Shown here: positions 24,897-33,352 of the stretch, in pieces | Numbering within the stretch: position 1 is the stretch's first letter | Layout: every line of letters starts with the position of its first letter | Assembly (NCBI GenBank): GCA_038040395.1 | Contig: JBBPIJ010000001.1 | Span: forward strand, 287,893 to 351,892 | Origin: VAXT01 sp038040395 | GTDB taxonomy: Bacteria > Actinomycetota > Thermoleophilia > Gaiellales > Gaiellaceae | Length of the DNA: 64,000 bases | Reading direction: 5' to 3' | Made by a program: the position numbers and the translations under genes | The notes under the pieces: model-generated | What the model was told of the DNA's origin: nothing | What the model saw: the letters and a program-made list of their open reading frames with translations, nothing else | The model's database searches: none

Positions 24897-25890
24897 GTTG
24901 AGCTTCGACGAACTCGCGCCGGATGAACTCGGTGATCTCCTCGATCGAATCGCTGCTGGAGAAGCCGGCCGCCTGCCTGTGCCCGCCTCCGTCGCCGGAT
25001 GCCCGAGCGATTTTGGACACGTCCAGCTCGTCCGCCGAAGCGCGCAGGCTCACCCGGCGGGCGGGCGCGTCTCCCCGCGGAGGCTCTCGGATGAGAGCGG
25101 CCATGTCCGCGCCCTCGACCGTGCGCAGGTAGTCGATGATCCCTTCGGAGTAGGGCTCGGCCGCGCCCACTTCGGCGAAGTCTCCGCGGAGCAGGTACGA
25201 GATCACGAGCCGCCCCCCCTCGTAGATCTGGGCTCGCTCGAGCGCCCGCGCGAGCAGCTTCAGCTTCGCGAACTGGACGCTCTCGTAGACGCCCTGGAAG
25301 ACCTTGTGGACGTCGGCGCCGGCCTCGACGAGCTCGGCGGCAAGCCGGAGGGCCTTCGGCGTCGTGTTCGTGTACTGGAAGCGCCCCGTGTCGGTCACGA
25401 GAGCGATGTAGATCGCCTCGGCGATGTCGGGGGTCAGCTCCACCTCCAGCTCGCGCAGGAGGTCGCGCACGATCTCGCCCGTCGAGGAGGAGTCGGCCAC
25501 GACGAGGTTGATCCCGCCGAAGCGCGTGTTGTCGTGGTGGTGGTCGACGTTGACAACGAGCGAGGCGCTCGCGAGCACCTCGGGGTCCGGGCCGAGGCGG
25601 CTCTCGTTCGCGCAGTCGAGGGCGAGAAGCACGCGGTCTGCCGCGTCATCGGGGACCGAGCGCCGCAGGTTGTCGAGCGGCATCCACGAGTACTCGCGCG
25701 GGAGCGGCGTCTCGCCGGAGAGGTACATGACGACGTCCTTCCCGAGCGCCTCCAGGGCGAGTTTGGCGGAGAGCAGCGAGCCGAGGGCGTCACCGTCCGG
25801 GTTCTCGTGCGTCGTCACGAGGAAGCGATCGTGGGAGCGGATCGCGTCCGCGACTTCCGCGAGCTCAGTTGTCGTCTGGGGCGAGCTCAT
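24886..25890 (-). CDS. nrnA: DHH/DHHA1 phosphoesterase (NrnA-like oligoribonuclease / pAp phosphatase)
   Basis: This 334-residue DHH-family enzyme degrades nanoRNAs, and often 3'-phosphoadenosine 5'-phosphate. The DHH domain has THENPDGDALGSLL near 31 and VNVDHHHDNTRFG near 115. The DHHA1 domain ends with the GGGHRQAAGF loop near 305. These are the metal and substrate signatures. It overlaps rbfA by 26 bases and truB by 11. In actinobacteria the NrnA-type enzyme sits at exactly this place between rbfA and truB. Confidence 0.92.
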   Translation of the reverse strand: MSSPQTTTELAEVADAIRSHDRFLVTTHENPDGDALGSLLSAKLALEALGKDVVMYLSGETPLPREYSWMPLDNLRRSVPDDAADRVLLALDCANESRLGPDPEVLASASLVVNVDHHHDNTRFGGINLVVADSSSTGEIVRDLLRELEVELTPDIAEAIYIALVTDTGRFQYTNTTPKALRLAAELVEAGADVHKVFQGVYESVQFAKLKLLARALERAQIYEGGRLVISYLLRGDFAEVGAAEPYSEGIIDYLRTVEGADMAALIREPPRGDAPARRVSLRASADELDVSKIARASGDGGGHRQAAGFSSSDSIEEITEFIRREFVEAQRAP

Positions 25891-26218
25891 CGATGAGGGC
25901 GGACATCCTGACGCCGTGTTCGACCGACGGATCGTATTCGAAGGCGAGCTGCGGGGTCCGCTTCATCCTCAGCTCGTTCGCCAGGCGGGCCTGGAGGACG
26001 CCGTGGGCCGACGCGAGCCCGGCCAGTGTGGCCTTGCGCTTCCGCTCCGACCCAAGGACGCTCACGTACACGCGGGCTTGCCGGAGGTCGGGCGTCGTGT
26101 CGACCCCGGTGACCGTGACGAAGCCGATCCGTGGGTCCTTCAGCTCGCCGATCCCCGAGGCCAGCGCCTCGCGAACTGCCTCGTTCACCCGCCTCATCCG
26201 ATCAGACATGACCGACAT
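25865..26218 (-). CDS. rbfA: Ribosome-binding factor A
   Basis: RbfA is a KH-like 30S maturation factor that binds near the 16S 5' helix. The 117-residue length and segments VNEAVREALASGI, LKDPRIGFVTVTGVD and the C-terminal RTPQLAFEYD fit the family. Two in-frame ATGs (26218 and 26209) are possible starts and neither has a decisive Shine-Dalgarno. It heads the rbfA-nrnA-truB-ribF operon and is divergent from the ECF sigma gene. Confidence 0.95.
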   Translation of the reverse strand: MSVMSDRMRRVNEAVREALASGIGELKDPRIGFVTVTGVDTTPDLRQARVYVSVLGSERKRKATLAGLASAHGVLQARLANELRMKRTPQLAFEYDPSVEHGVRMSALIDELAPDDN

Positions 26219-26259
26219 CTTCTATGAGAGCTAAAGGAAACTGGCTTCTGGAGCGTCGA

Positions 26260-26763
26260 ATGAGCGTGAGAGGACGGAGGATAGGCGCCGACCCGGCACA
26301 GATCGAGTCGATCTATCGCACTCGCCTGGCCGATTTCCGCCGCGTGGCGAATGCGATCGTGGGCGACACCGATCGCGGGGCCGACGCGGTGCAAGAGGCG
26401 TTCGGATCAGCCCTACGGCGGCGGCGAGCCTTTCGAGGCGAGGCACCGCTTGAAGCATGGCTCTGGCGCCTCGTCGTCAACCAGGCCCGCGACGAGCGGC
26501 GAGCTGCCGCCCGCCGGCCCCTCTACGCCGGCGACGTGCAGCCCTCTTCAAACGGGAGCGCGCCCCATGAGCACGATCTGCTGGCAACCGCGATCACCAT
26601 GTTGCCGGAACGCCAGCGACTCGTTGTCTTCCTGCGCTACTACGCCGACCTCGATTACTCCTCGATCGCCGCTGCTCTCGAGATCAAGGAAGGCACGGTT
26701 GGAGCTGCCCTCAATGCGGCCCACGACACGCTTCGTCATTCCCTCCAGGAGGCACACAGATGA
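26260..26763 (+). CDS. ECF-type RNA polymerase sigma factor
   Basis: This 167-residue sigma-70 family protein has region 2 (LADFRRVANAIVGDTDRGADA...WLWRLVVNQARDE) and region 4 (LPERQRLVVFLRYYADLDYS... and IAAALEIKEGTVGAALNAA). Region 3 is absent, which is the ECF layout. I chose ATG 26260 because TGGAG lies seven bases upstream; an ATG at 26224 would only add a basic peptide. Its stop overlaps the next gene (ATGA), which encodes a transmembrane protein in the anti-sigma position. The target promoter is unknown. Confidence 0.88.
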   Translation: MSVRGRRIGADPAQIESIYRTRLADFRRVANAIVGDTDRGADAVQEAFGSALRRRRAFRGEAPLEAWLWRLVVNQARDERRAAARRPLYAGDVQPSSNGSAPHEHDLLATAITMLPERQRLVVFLRYYADLDYSSIAAALEIKEGTVGAALNAAHDTLRHSLQEAHR

Positions 26764-28085
26764 TCGATTTCGAAGCCCATATGGATGCTGCGCTCACGAG
26801 GCTCTCCCCGCCAATGGAGGGTCGCGATGACTGGGATGACGTTCTTCGTCGCGGTCGCGCGCGGCGGCGGCCCCTGGCTGCGTCCTTCGTCGGCGTGCTC
26901 GCGCTGGCAACGATCCTCACGGTGACGCCGTTCGGTCAAGCGTTTGCCGGAGGCGCTCTTCACCGGCTGGTCACATGGACCGACCAGGCCCCTGGTGGAC
27001 CAGCTTCTTCAACCGATCGGGACGCACTTCGCAAAGCGAACGCCAAGGCAGCGGCGCCGATTCCGGCCGACACCAAGCTCGGCCTCCTGGGCAGCGGGAT
27101 GCTCGACGGGGTGACGTTCGAGCTCCTCGGCTTTCGCGATCGCGGCTCGCTCTGCCTGCGCCTCCGCACATCGCTCGGCCAGGACAATCACATCGTCAAG
27201 GCGCCCGCGACCTGCGTCTTCGAGCAGTTGCTCGTAGACCTGGGCAAGCCCCTGGCGGTCTTCTCCGCGGCCGATCCGTTCCCCCGACGAGCAAAGCCCG
27301 GGCTGCAGGCCCTGTATGGCCTCGCCGCGGACGACGTAGCAGCCATCGAGCTCGTCAGCGAGGGTGGCGTCCATCGTGTTCCCGTCGAGAACAACGCATT
27401 CCTGTTTCTCTACCGAGGCGAAGCGCCCAGTCTTCCGCGAACCCGACTTGTTTACCGAAGCGACGTACCGAGTCGTGCAAACGCGCTCGATGCAGCGGAC
27501 CACAGGCTTGGCTCCGTCAAGATCATGTCCCTGAAGCGTGGTTACCCCGGTGCGCCCCCCGCTAGTGCGCTTCCTGGCCCTTCAGTCGTTGGGCACCCCA
27601 TCGCATCGCCGCGAGTCGGATGGCTCGACCGGGGCGAGCAGCGGGGGGACCCCTACGACTGGACGATGCCGGATGGAACGCGACCAAGAGGCGTTCCGCC
27701 CATGCGGATCATTACTCCCAACCCGGCTACGTCCATGCGCGTTCTGGTCGGGCGGATGTCCAGCCCGCCGGCCTACTGCACGATGAACGTCTGGCCTCTC
27801 GCCCCATCGGCGCCCGGCTACATGTGCGATCCAATCGGAGGGCCGTCCGTAACGATCACCATGGGGACTTCGACGAGCGTCTTCGACGCTCAGTTCCCGG
27901 TCTACTACGGGCTCGTACCGGATGAGGTGCGTTCGCTGAAGCTGATCCTGGCAAACGGAGCCGACGAGCAGGTGCCGATCGTCGACAACGTCTTCGCCTT
28001 CCAGACCTCCGGCGCAGAGCCCGCGAAGCTCGTGGGCTATGACTCCGACGGGCAAGTCGTCGTGATACGGATCGTGTCCTTCTAG
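26760..28085 (+). CDS. Membrane protein partnered with the ECF sigma factor (putative anti-sigma or effector)
   Basis: This 441-residue protein is translated through an ATGA overlap with the sigma gene. The cytoplasmic part is about 40 residues long, ending in a strongly basic RRGRARRRP, followed by one transmembrane helix (about 42-62). The rest is a large extracytoplasmic region with two related halves: each ends in a similar unit (LVSEGGVHRVPVENNAFLFL near 210; LANGADEQVPIVDNVFAFQ near 395). No ZAS zinc motif (HxxxCxxC) is visible, so it is not a classical ZAS anti-sigma factor. It may sense extracellular conditions for the sigma factor; this is inferred from linkage. Confidence 0.7.
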   Translation: MIDFEAHMDAALTRLSPPMEGRDDWDDVLRRGRARRRPLAASFVGVLALATILTVTPFGQAFAGGALHRLVTWTDQAPGGPASSTDRDALRKANAKAAAPIPADTKLGLLGSGMLDGVTFELLGFRDRGSLCLRLRTSLGQDNHIVKAPATCVFEQLLVDLGKPLAVFSAADPFPRRAKPGLQALYGLAADDVAAIELVSEGGVHRVPVENNAFLFLYRGEAPSLPRTRLVYRSDVPSRANALDAADHRLGSVKIMSLKRGYPGAPPASALPGPSVVGHPIASPRVGWLDRGEQRGDPYDWTMPDGTRPRGVPPMRIITPNPATSMRVLVGRMSSPPAYCTMNVWPLAPSAPGYMCDPIGGPSVTITMGTSTSVFDAQFPVYYGLVPDEVRSLKLILANGADEQVPIVDNVFAFQTSGAEPAKLVGYDSDGQVVVIRIVSF

Positions 28086-28381
28086 TCCTCGATCGTGACG
28101 ACTTCGCGGTCGGTGCTCACGAGCTCGTACTCCTGACCGTTGAGATAGCGAACAGCCTCCTCCAGGAGGCGGTCCGCTTCGTTGTGCTCTCGCGTGACGC
28201 AGGCAACCGTCAGCCGGGTCCGTTGCCACAGCTCATGGTGATCGACCTCTGCGACCGAGGCGCCGAAGCGGTTCTGGAGCTGTGCCTTCGCCGATTTGAC
28301 GTGCTTGCGCTTGCCTTTCAGCGATCCGGCCTCGGGAAAGTGAAGCTCCACCGAGAGGATGCCCACATAGCCGGCGCCCAT
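28082..28381 (-). CDS. ylxP: YlxP-like protein (DUF503)
   Basis: This is a 99-residue DUF503 protein, recognised by GILSVELHFPEAGSLKGKR at the start, FGASVAEVDHHELWQR in the middle and a C-terminal VSTDREVV. YlxP lies after infB in many Gram-positive bacteria and is linked to ribosome maturation. The stop TAG overlaps the convergent anti-sigma-like gene stop within CTAG (28082-28085). The ATG is 16 bases downstream of infB. Confidence 0.9.
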   Translation of the reverse strand: MGAGYVGILSVELHFPEAGSLKGKRKHVKSAKAQLQNRFGASVAEVDHHELWQRTRLTVACVTREHNEADRLLEEAVRYLNGQEYELVSTDREVVTIED

Positions 28382-28396
28382 GGCCAGAAGCGCGGG

Positions 28397-30385
28397 CTAG
28401 ACGTCGGCCGTTGGTTGCGGAGTCGGAGCCGGAGCCGGCGGGGCGGAGAGATCCGTGCGCTCGATCTGGCGCACCTCGTAGGCCTCGATGATGTCGCCTT
28501 CCTTCACGTCGTTGAAGCCGTCTAGCAGGATGCCGCACTCGAAGCCCTCCTCGACCTCGCGGACGTCGTCCTTGAAGCGCTTGAGCTGCGAGATCGTGCT
28601 CTCCTGGACGACAGCGCCGTCGCGGACGACTCGCACCTTGGCGCCACGCCGCACAACGCCGCTCGTGACCTGGCAGCCGGCGATCGTCCCCAGCCGCGAG
28701 ACTTTGAAGAGGGCGCGCACCTCGGCCTCGCCCAGGGTCTCCTCGGTCGAGACGGGCTTGAGCATGCCGACGAGCGCCTGCTCGATCTCCTCCGTGAGGC
28801 GGTAGATGACGTCGTAGGTGCGGATCTCGACGCCCTCACGCGCGGCGGAGGCCCGAGCATCGGCGTTCGGCCGTACGTTGAAGCCCACGATCATCGCGTT
28901 GGACGCAGTGGCCAGCATGACGTCGTTCTCCGAGATGCCTCCGACTCCGGTGTGGATGACGTTCACCCGCACCTCGGGGTGCTGGATCTTCTGGAGCTCG
29001 GAGACAGCCGCCTCGACCGACCCGTCGACGTCTGCCTTGATGACGAGGTTGAGGTCCTGGACGGCGCCTTCCTGCATCTGCGAGAAGAGGTTCTCGAGCG
29101 AGGCCCCGGACGGCCGGCGCTGCGCGAGCTGCTCTCGCCGGAACCGTTCCCCTCGCAGCTGAGCGAGGTCGCGGGCCTTCCTGTCGTTCTCGACGACACG
29201 AGCGTGCTCGCCCGCTGCCGGCGGCTTGTCGAAGCCGATGATCTCGACCGGATCGCCGGGAAGCGCCTCTTGCACCTTTTCGCCGCGATAGGTGTAAAGC
29301 GCCCGGACCTTCCCCCACGCGTCACCCGCGACGATCGCGTCGCCCGCGCGTAGCGTGCCGCGCTGGACGAGCATCGTCGCGACCGGCCCGCGGCCGACGT
29401 CGAGGCGCGACTCGATGATGGGCCCGGAGGCGTCGGCGTTCGGGTTTGCGGTCAGGATGAGCTCGGCGTCTGCGACGAGCAGGACCTTCTCGAGCAGGTC
29501 GTCGAGATTCTGCTTCTCCTTGGCGGAGACGTCCGAGAACTGGGTCGATCCCCCCCACTCTTCCGGCTGGAGATCCTCGTTGACGAGCTCCTGGCGGACG
29601 CGCTGGGGATCGGAGCCGGGCTTGTCGATCTTGTTCACCGCGACGACGATCGGCACCTCGGCCGCGCGCGCGTGTGCGATCGACTCCTGGGTCTGGGGCT
29701 TGACTCCGTCGTCCGCCGCGACGACGAGGACGGCGATGTCCGTCACCTTCGCGCCTCGGGCGCGCATCGCCGTGAAGGCTTCGTGGCCGGGCGTGTCGAG
29801 GAACGTGATCTTGCGGCCGTCGTGCTGGGCTTGATAGGCCCCGATGTGCTGGGTGATCCCACCCGCCTCGGTCTCGACGACCGATGCCTCGCGGATCGCG
29901 TCGAGGAGCGTCGTCTTGCCGTGGTCGACGTGGCCCATGATCGTGACCACCGGCGGCCGCGCCACGAGGTCTTCCTCGGCGTCCTCGTACTCTTCGACGA
30001 CCTCGTCCTCCTCGGCGACGTGCTTGATCGTCACGTCCCGCTTGACCTCTGCGGCGATGAGCTCGACGGCCTCGTCCGAGAGGGTCTGCGTGATCGTCAC
30101 CATCGTGCCCAGGCCCATCAGGATCTTGATGATCTGGGCCGCTCCGATCCCAAGGGCCTGCGACAGGTCCTTGACAGTTACTCCGGAATTGACGGTGACT
30201 GGTCCGGTCGGCTGCGGGCCGGGCGGCGCCTTGGGGCGGGCCTCCTCGCGCCCGCGAGTCTGTCGCGAGTCCTGCCGGCCGCGCTGTGAGCCGGAATCGA
30301 TGACGACGCGCCGCTTGCGACCCCCTGGGGCTGTTCGTGGCCGTACGGGGCGCTTCGGACGGTTATTTCCCTGGGAATCAGCCAT
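28397..30385 (-). CDS. infB: Translation initiation factor IF-2 (short N-terminus)
   Basis: IF-2 places initiator tRNA in the ribosomal P site and promotes subunit joining. The 662 residues contain an IF2N-type domain (about 60-110, DLSQALGIGAAQIIKILMGLG), the G domain with GHVDHGKTTLL, DTPGHEAF and NKID, and C1/C2 domains. The long N-terminal extension of most actinobacterial IF-2 proteins (over 900 residues) is missing; only about 60 basic residues precede IF2N. I chose ATG 30385, which begins MADSQGNNRP and overlaps the ylxR stop by 8 bases. Confidence 0.95.
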   Translation of the reverse strand: MADSQGNNRPKRPVRPRTAPGGRKRRVVIDSGSQRGRQDSRQTRGREEARPKAPPGPQPTGPVTVNSGVTVKDLSQALGIGAAQIIKILMGLGTMVTITQTLSDEAVELIAAEVKRDVTIKHVAEEDEVVEEYEDAEEDLVARPPVVTIMGHVDHGKTTLLDAIREASVVETEAGGITQHIGAYQAQHDGRKITFLDTPGHEAFTAMRARGAKVTDIAVLVVAADDGVKPQTQESIAHARAAEVPIVVAVNKIDKPGSDPQRVRQELVNEDLQPEEWGGSTQFSDVSAKEKQNLDDLLEKVLLVADAELILTANPNADASGPIIESRLDVGRGPVATMLVQRGTLRAGDAIVAGDAWGKVRALYTYRGEKVQEALPGDPVEIIGFDKPPAAGEHARVVENDRKARDLAQLRGERFRREQLAQRRPSGASLENLFSQMQEGAVQDLNLVIKADVDGSVEAAVSELQKIQHPEVRVNVIHTGVGGISENDVMLATASNAMIVGFNVRPNADARASAAREGVEIRTYDVIYRLTEEIEQALVGMLKPVSTEETLGEAEVRALFKVSRLGTIAGCQVTSGVVRRGAKVRVVRDGAVVQESTISQLKRFKDDVREVEEGFECGILLDGFNDVKEGDIIEAYEVRQIERTDLSAPPAPAPTPQPTADV

Positions 30386-30635
30386 TTCTCTCCGTACTAG
30401 TGTAGAGACGAGTGAGCTCTTGCCCGACCCGGACTGGAGTTCGCAGCGTCCGGGCAAAACGTCGGTTCGCGGCGGCCCGCTCGAAGCACTGGAGCCGTCT
30501 ACACGTATAGACCCCTCGTCCGGGGGCCTGCGCGCCGGCGGTGAGCATTCCCTCCTGCGCCACGAACCGCATGAGCTCGCCTTTCGGCGCCTTGCGTCCG
30601 CAGCCGGCGCATGTCCTCTCGGGGCCGGAGCTCAC
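30378..30635 (-). CDS. ylxR: YlxR-family RNA-binding protein
   Basis: This is an 85-residue DUF448/YlxR protein, always found between nusA and infB. The signature is RTCAGCGRKAPKGELMRFV at the start and GRGVYTCRRLQCFERA in the middle, including the four cysteines. Homologues bind RNA or RNase P in Gram-positives. The GTG start overlaps the nusA stop (GTGA). Confidence 0.93.
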   Translation of the reverse strand: MSSGPERTCAGCGRKAPKGELMRFVAQEGMLTAGAQAPGRGVYTCRRLQCFERAAANRRFARTLRTPVRVGQELTRLYTSTERNG

Positions 30636-32251
30636 GCCGCGCTTGGCGCGTCTTCCTCCTCGGAAGGCGCGCCTTCGACCGCGACCGCGACCTCGGGCTC
30701 GACGGGTGTTGGTGTCTCCTCTGGCTCCACCGGCTCTTCGGCCTCGGCGGCCGCGGGCTCTTCGGCAGGGGTTTCCTCGGGAGCTGGCTCCTCCGTCGCG
30801 GGCTCGTCCGGAGGCGGAGCCTCTTCGGCTGCCTCCTCGACCGGCGGCGCCTCGGCGAGCGCCTCCTCGGCCACGGCCTCCTCAGCGCCCTCGGCGCCTT
30901 CTGTCTCCTCGGCCGCCACCTCGTCGTCGGGCTCCTCGTCGCTGAGACCGCCGACGACCTGCGAAGCCTCGAGCGTCTCGCCCCGCGCCTCGCGCTCGGC
31001 GAGCTCGCGGTGAGCCGGAATGCCGCAGAAGCGGGAACTGGGTACGGCCGCGTTCGGGCAGCGCTTGCCGTTCGCGAGGATCGCGGAGCAACGGCCAGAG
31101 AACTCCTCGCCCGCGGCACCGCCGGCGAAGGCGGCCTCGGCCTCTGCCTGGGCGAACTCGGCGTCGGACTGGATGTCCACCTTCCACCCGGTGAGGCGAG
31201 CGGCGAGGCGGGCGTTCAGCCCCTCTTTGCCGATTGCCAGGGCCAGCTGGTCCTCGGGGACGATGACGGTCGCCTCCTTCGTCTCGTCGTCGACGAGCAC
31301 TTCGCGCACGCGCGCAGGCGAGAGAGCTTTGGCGATGAAGCGGGCCGGCTCCGTGTTCCACGGGATGATGTCGATCTTCTCGCCGCGGAGCTCGGACACG
31401 ACCATGCGCACCCGCGAGCCTCGCGGGCCGACGCAGGCGCCGACCGGGTCGACGCCCTGGGCGTGCGACTCGACGGCGATCTTCGAGCGATAGCCCGGCT
31501 CGCGCGCGACCCCGCGGATCTCGACGAGGCCGTCGGCAATCTCGGGTACCTCGAGCTCGAACAGCGTGCGGATCAGCTCGGGATCGCGGCGCGACAGGAT
31601 CACCTGCGGGCCCTTCGTGCCCGAGCGCACCTCCGTGATGACGGCCTTGATCCGGCTGCCCTGCTCGTAGCGCTCGCCGTCCACCTGCTCCGAACGTGGC
31701 AGCAGCGCCTCGACCTTGCCGAGGTCGACGAGGACGTTGTTGCGGTCGCCTGCCTGCTGGACGATGCCGGTGACGACCTCGGTCACGCGGTCGACGTACT
31801 CCTCGTACATCATCTCGCGCTCGGCCTCGCGAATCCGCTGGAGGATGACCTGCTTCGCGGTCTGAGCGGCGATGCGTCCGAAGTCGTGCGGCGTGACGTC
31901 GGCGCGCTTGACCTGGTCCTCCGGCAGCTCGGACCAGTCGACGTCGAGATCCTCGTCGTTGACGAGAGTGTGCGAGCGCTCGCCGTTCTCGACTTCGAGC
32001 GCCTCGAGCTCGGTGATGGTTCGCTCGCGGGCCTCCTCGATCAGGCGCTCCTCGATGTCCGGGGGCAGCTCGATCGAGTAGACGCGGAAATCGCCCTCGT
32101 CGTCGAGCTCGACCGTCGCGTGGCGGGTTGCGCCCGGGGTCTTCTTGTACGCAGCCAGCAGAGCGTCCTCGAGCGCGGAGATGAGCGTGGCGCCGTCAAT
32201 GCCCTTCTCCTTCTCGATGACATGAACTGCTTCGATGATTTCTCGGGTCAT
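30632..32251 (-). CDS. nusA: Transcription factor NusA with a Cys/His motif and an acidic tail
   Basis: NusA modulates pausing, termination and antitermination by RNA polymerase. The N-terminal domain (about 1-125), S1 domain (about 130-200) and KH1/KH2 (GACVGPRGSRVRMVVSELRG near 270; AIGKEGLNARLAARLTG near 340) are all present. After KH2 comes a short insertion with the pattern Cys-x9-Cys-x10-Cys-x4-His (around residues 387-412), then a roughly 125-residue tail of Glu, Pro and Ala. The core normally ends soon after KH2, so both extensions are unusual. The ATG overlaps rimP (ATGA). Confidence 0.95.
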   Translation of the reverse strand: MTREIIEAVHVIEKEKGIDGATLISALEDALLAAYKKTPGATRHATVELDDEGDFRVYSIELPPDIEERLIEEARERTITELEALEVENGERSHTLVNDEDLDVDWSELPEDQVKRADVTPHDFGRIAAQTAKQVILQRIREAEREMMYEEYVDRVTEVVTGIVQQAGDRNNVLVDLGKVEALLPRSEQVDGERYEQGSRIKAVITEVRSGTKGPQVILSRRDPELIRTLFELEVPEIADGLVEIRGVAREPGYRSKIAVESHAQGVDPVGACVGPRGSRVRMVVSELRGEKIDIIPWNTEPARFIAKALSPARVREVLVDDETKEATVIVPEDQLALAIGKEGLNARLAARLTGWKVDIQSDAEFAQAEAEAAFAGGAAGEEFSGRCSAILANGKRCPNAAVPSSRFCGIPAHRELAEREARGETLEASQVVGGLSDEEPDDEVAAEETEGAEGAEEAVAEEALAEAPPVEEAAEEAPPPDEPATEEPAPEETPAEEPAAAEAEEPVEPEETPTPVEPEVAVAVEGAPSEEEDAPSAA

Positions 32252-32700
32252 CCGGTTCCTTCCTCCAGCACGTTTCCGCGCACGATCGCCTCGTAGGGAA
32301 TCTCGATCGGCTCGTCCTTGTCCGTAGGCACCAGGCGCAGCGAGCGCTCGCCTACGTCGACGAGCTCGCCGCGGAAGCGCTTCCGGCCGGCGATCGCATC
32401 GGCGGTGCGAAGGGAGACCGTGTGGCCCACGGCGCGCTCGAAATGCGGGCGGCGCCGCAGAGGCGGCTCCGTTCCCGGCGACGAGACGTCGATCGAGTAC
32501 TCGTCCAGGTAGCCGCGCAGGACGTCCGTCACGCGCTGGCAGAGCGCATGGTCGACGCCCTGGGGGTGGTCGACGAAGACGGTGAAGCGCTCGGGGCCGG
32601 AGAGCTCGACAGCGAGAACCTCGACGCCGGGCAGGCTGCGCTCGACGCGCGAGGAGACCTCGCGGTACAGCTTCCGCTCCTTGTCGTAGACATCCGCCAA
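32248..32700 (-). CDS. rimP: Ribosome maturation factor RimP
   Basis: RimP assists 30S assembly. The 150 residues show VSSRVERSLPGVEVLAVELSG in the N-terminal domain, YSIDVSSPGTEPPLRR in the middle and an SH3-like C-terminal domain. TTG is the start (GAGGAG lies about six bases upstream); a nearby ATG is out of frame. It is the first gene of rimP-nusA-ylxR-infB-ylxP, and an intrinsic terminator sits directly upstream in its leader. Confidence 0.93.
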   Translation of the reverse strand: MADVYDKERKLYREVSSRVERSLPGVEVLAVELSGPERFTVFVDHPQGVDHALCQRVTDVLRGYLDEYSIDVSSPGTEPPLRRRPHFERAVGHTVSLRTADAIAGRKRFRGELVDVGERSLRLVPTDKDEPIEIPYEAIVRGNVLEEGTG

Positions 32701-32712
32701 CTGACTCTCCTC

Positions 32713-32756
32713 AAAAAAAACGGGCGCGGCGCGCCCATTTCAAACTGCCTGAAATG
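32713..32756 (-). terminator. Leader terminator upstream of rimP-nusA-infB, with adjacent hairpin
   Basis: On the minus strand GGGCGC-GCC-GCGCCC (32722-32736) is followed by G and eight U's (32713-32720), a textbook intrinsic terminator. It ends only 12 bases before the rimP start codon, right at the Shine-Dalgarno. Just upstream, CATTTCA/TGAAATG (32736-32756) forms a second hairpin that shares a base with the terminator stem. A TATCCT -10-like box lies further upstream near 32770. Either it ends dtd transcripts or it attenuates the nusA operon; the location favours attenuation. Confidence 0.6.
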
Positions 32757-32857
32757 TGGTGTCACAAGGATAGCAAGCAGTCGCCGAGCAAAGTCCGGCG
32801 CGCTGCGCGTGCCATGACGACTCTGCTCGGAGATTTCAATCGACAAGCCGAAGCGAG

Positions 32858-32882
32858 CGGAGACGGGCAAAGCCCGCCTCCG
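32858..32882 (-). terminator. Hairpin after dtd
   Basis: An 11-bp stem with one mismatch (CGGAGACGGGC against GCCCGCCTCCG, loop AAA) starts 14 bases past the dtd stop. No U-tract follows, so it would be a weak or Rho-assisted terminator, or an mRNA 3' end stabiliser. Confidence 0.45.
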
Positions 32883-32896
32883 CGACGGGCTAGCAC

Positions 32897-33340
32897 CTAC
32901 TGGTCGAGGACGATCGTGACGGGCCCATCGTTGGCGAGCTCGACCTGCATCCGCGCTCCGAAGACGCCCGTCTCGACCGGAACGCCGAACGCCCGGAGCG
33001 CCGAGCAGAACGCCTCGTACAGCCTTTCTGCCTTCTCCCGCGGTGCTGCGCCCGAGAAGTCCGGTCGGGTTCCCCTCTGACGTTTGCTATCGGCGATGAG
33101 CGTGAACTGGCTGACGACGAGCGCGGCGCCGCCGGTGTCGACGAGGCTGCGGTCGAAGCGCCCCTCCTCGTTCTCGAAGATGCGGAGCCGTGCAACCCGG
33201 GCGGCGAGCCGCTCGGCGTCCAGCGCCTCGTCTCCGCGCGCGATTCCGAGGAGGACACAGAGCCCCGGCCCGATCTCCCCGACCACGCTCTCGGCGACGA
33301 CCACCCGTGCTCGGGTCACGCGTTGGACGACGGCGCGCAC
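32897..33340 (-). CDS. dtd: D-aminoacyl-tRNA deacylase
   Basis: Dtd hydrolyses D-amino acids (and glycine mischarged on tRNA-Ala) off tRNA. The 147 residues include MRAVVQRVTRARVVV at the start, the active-site motif LVVSQFTLIADS near 78 and NDGPVTIVLDQ at the C-terminus, which supplies the cross-subunit Gly-Pro motif. All conserved residues are present. GTG is the start. It lies 12 bases downstream of a TPR gene. Confidence 0.95.
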   Translation of the reverse strand: MRAVVQRVTRARVVVAESVVGEIGPGLCVLLGIARGDEALDAERLAARVARLRIFENEEGRFDRSLVDTGGAALVVSQFTLIADSKRQRGTRPDFSGAAPREKAERLYEAFCSALRAFGVPVETGVFGARMQVELANDGPVTIVLDQ

Positions 33341-33352
33341 TACGGCACCACG

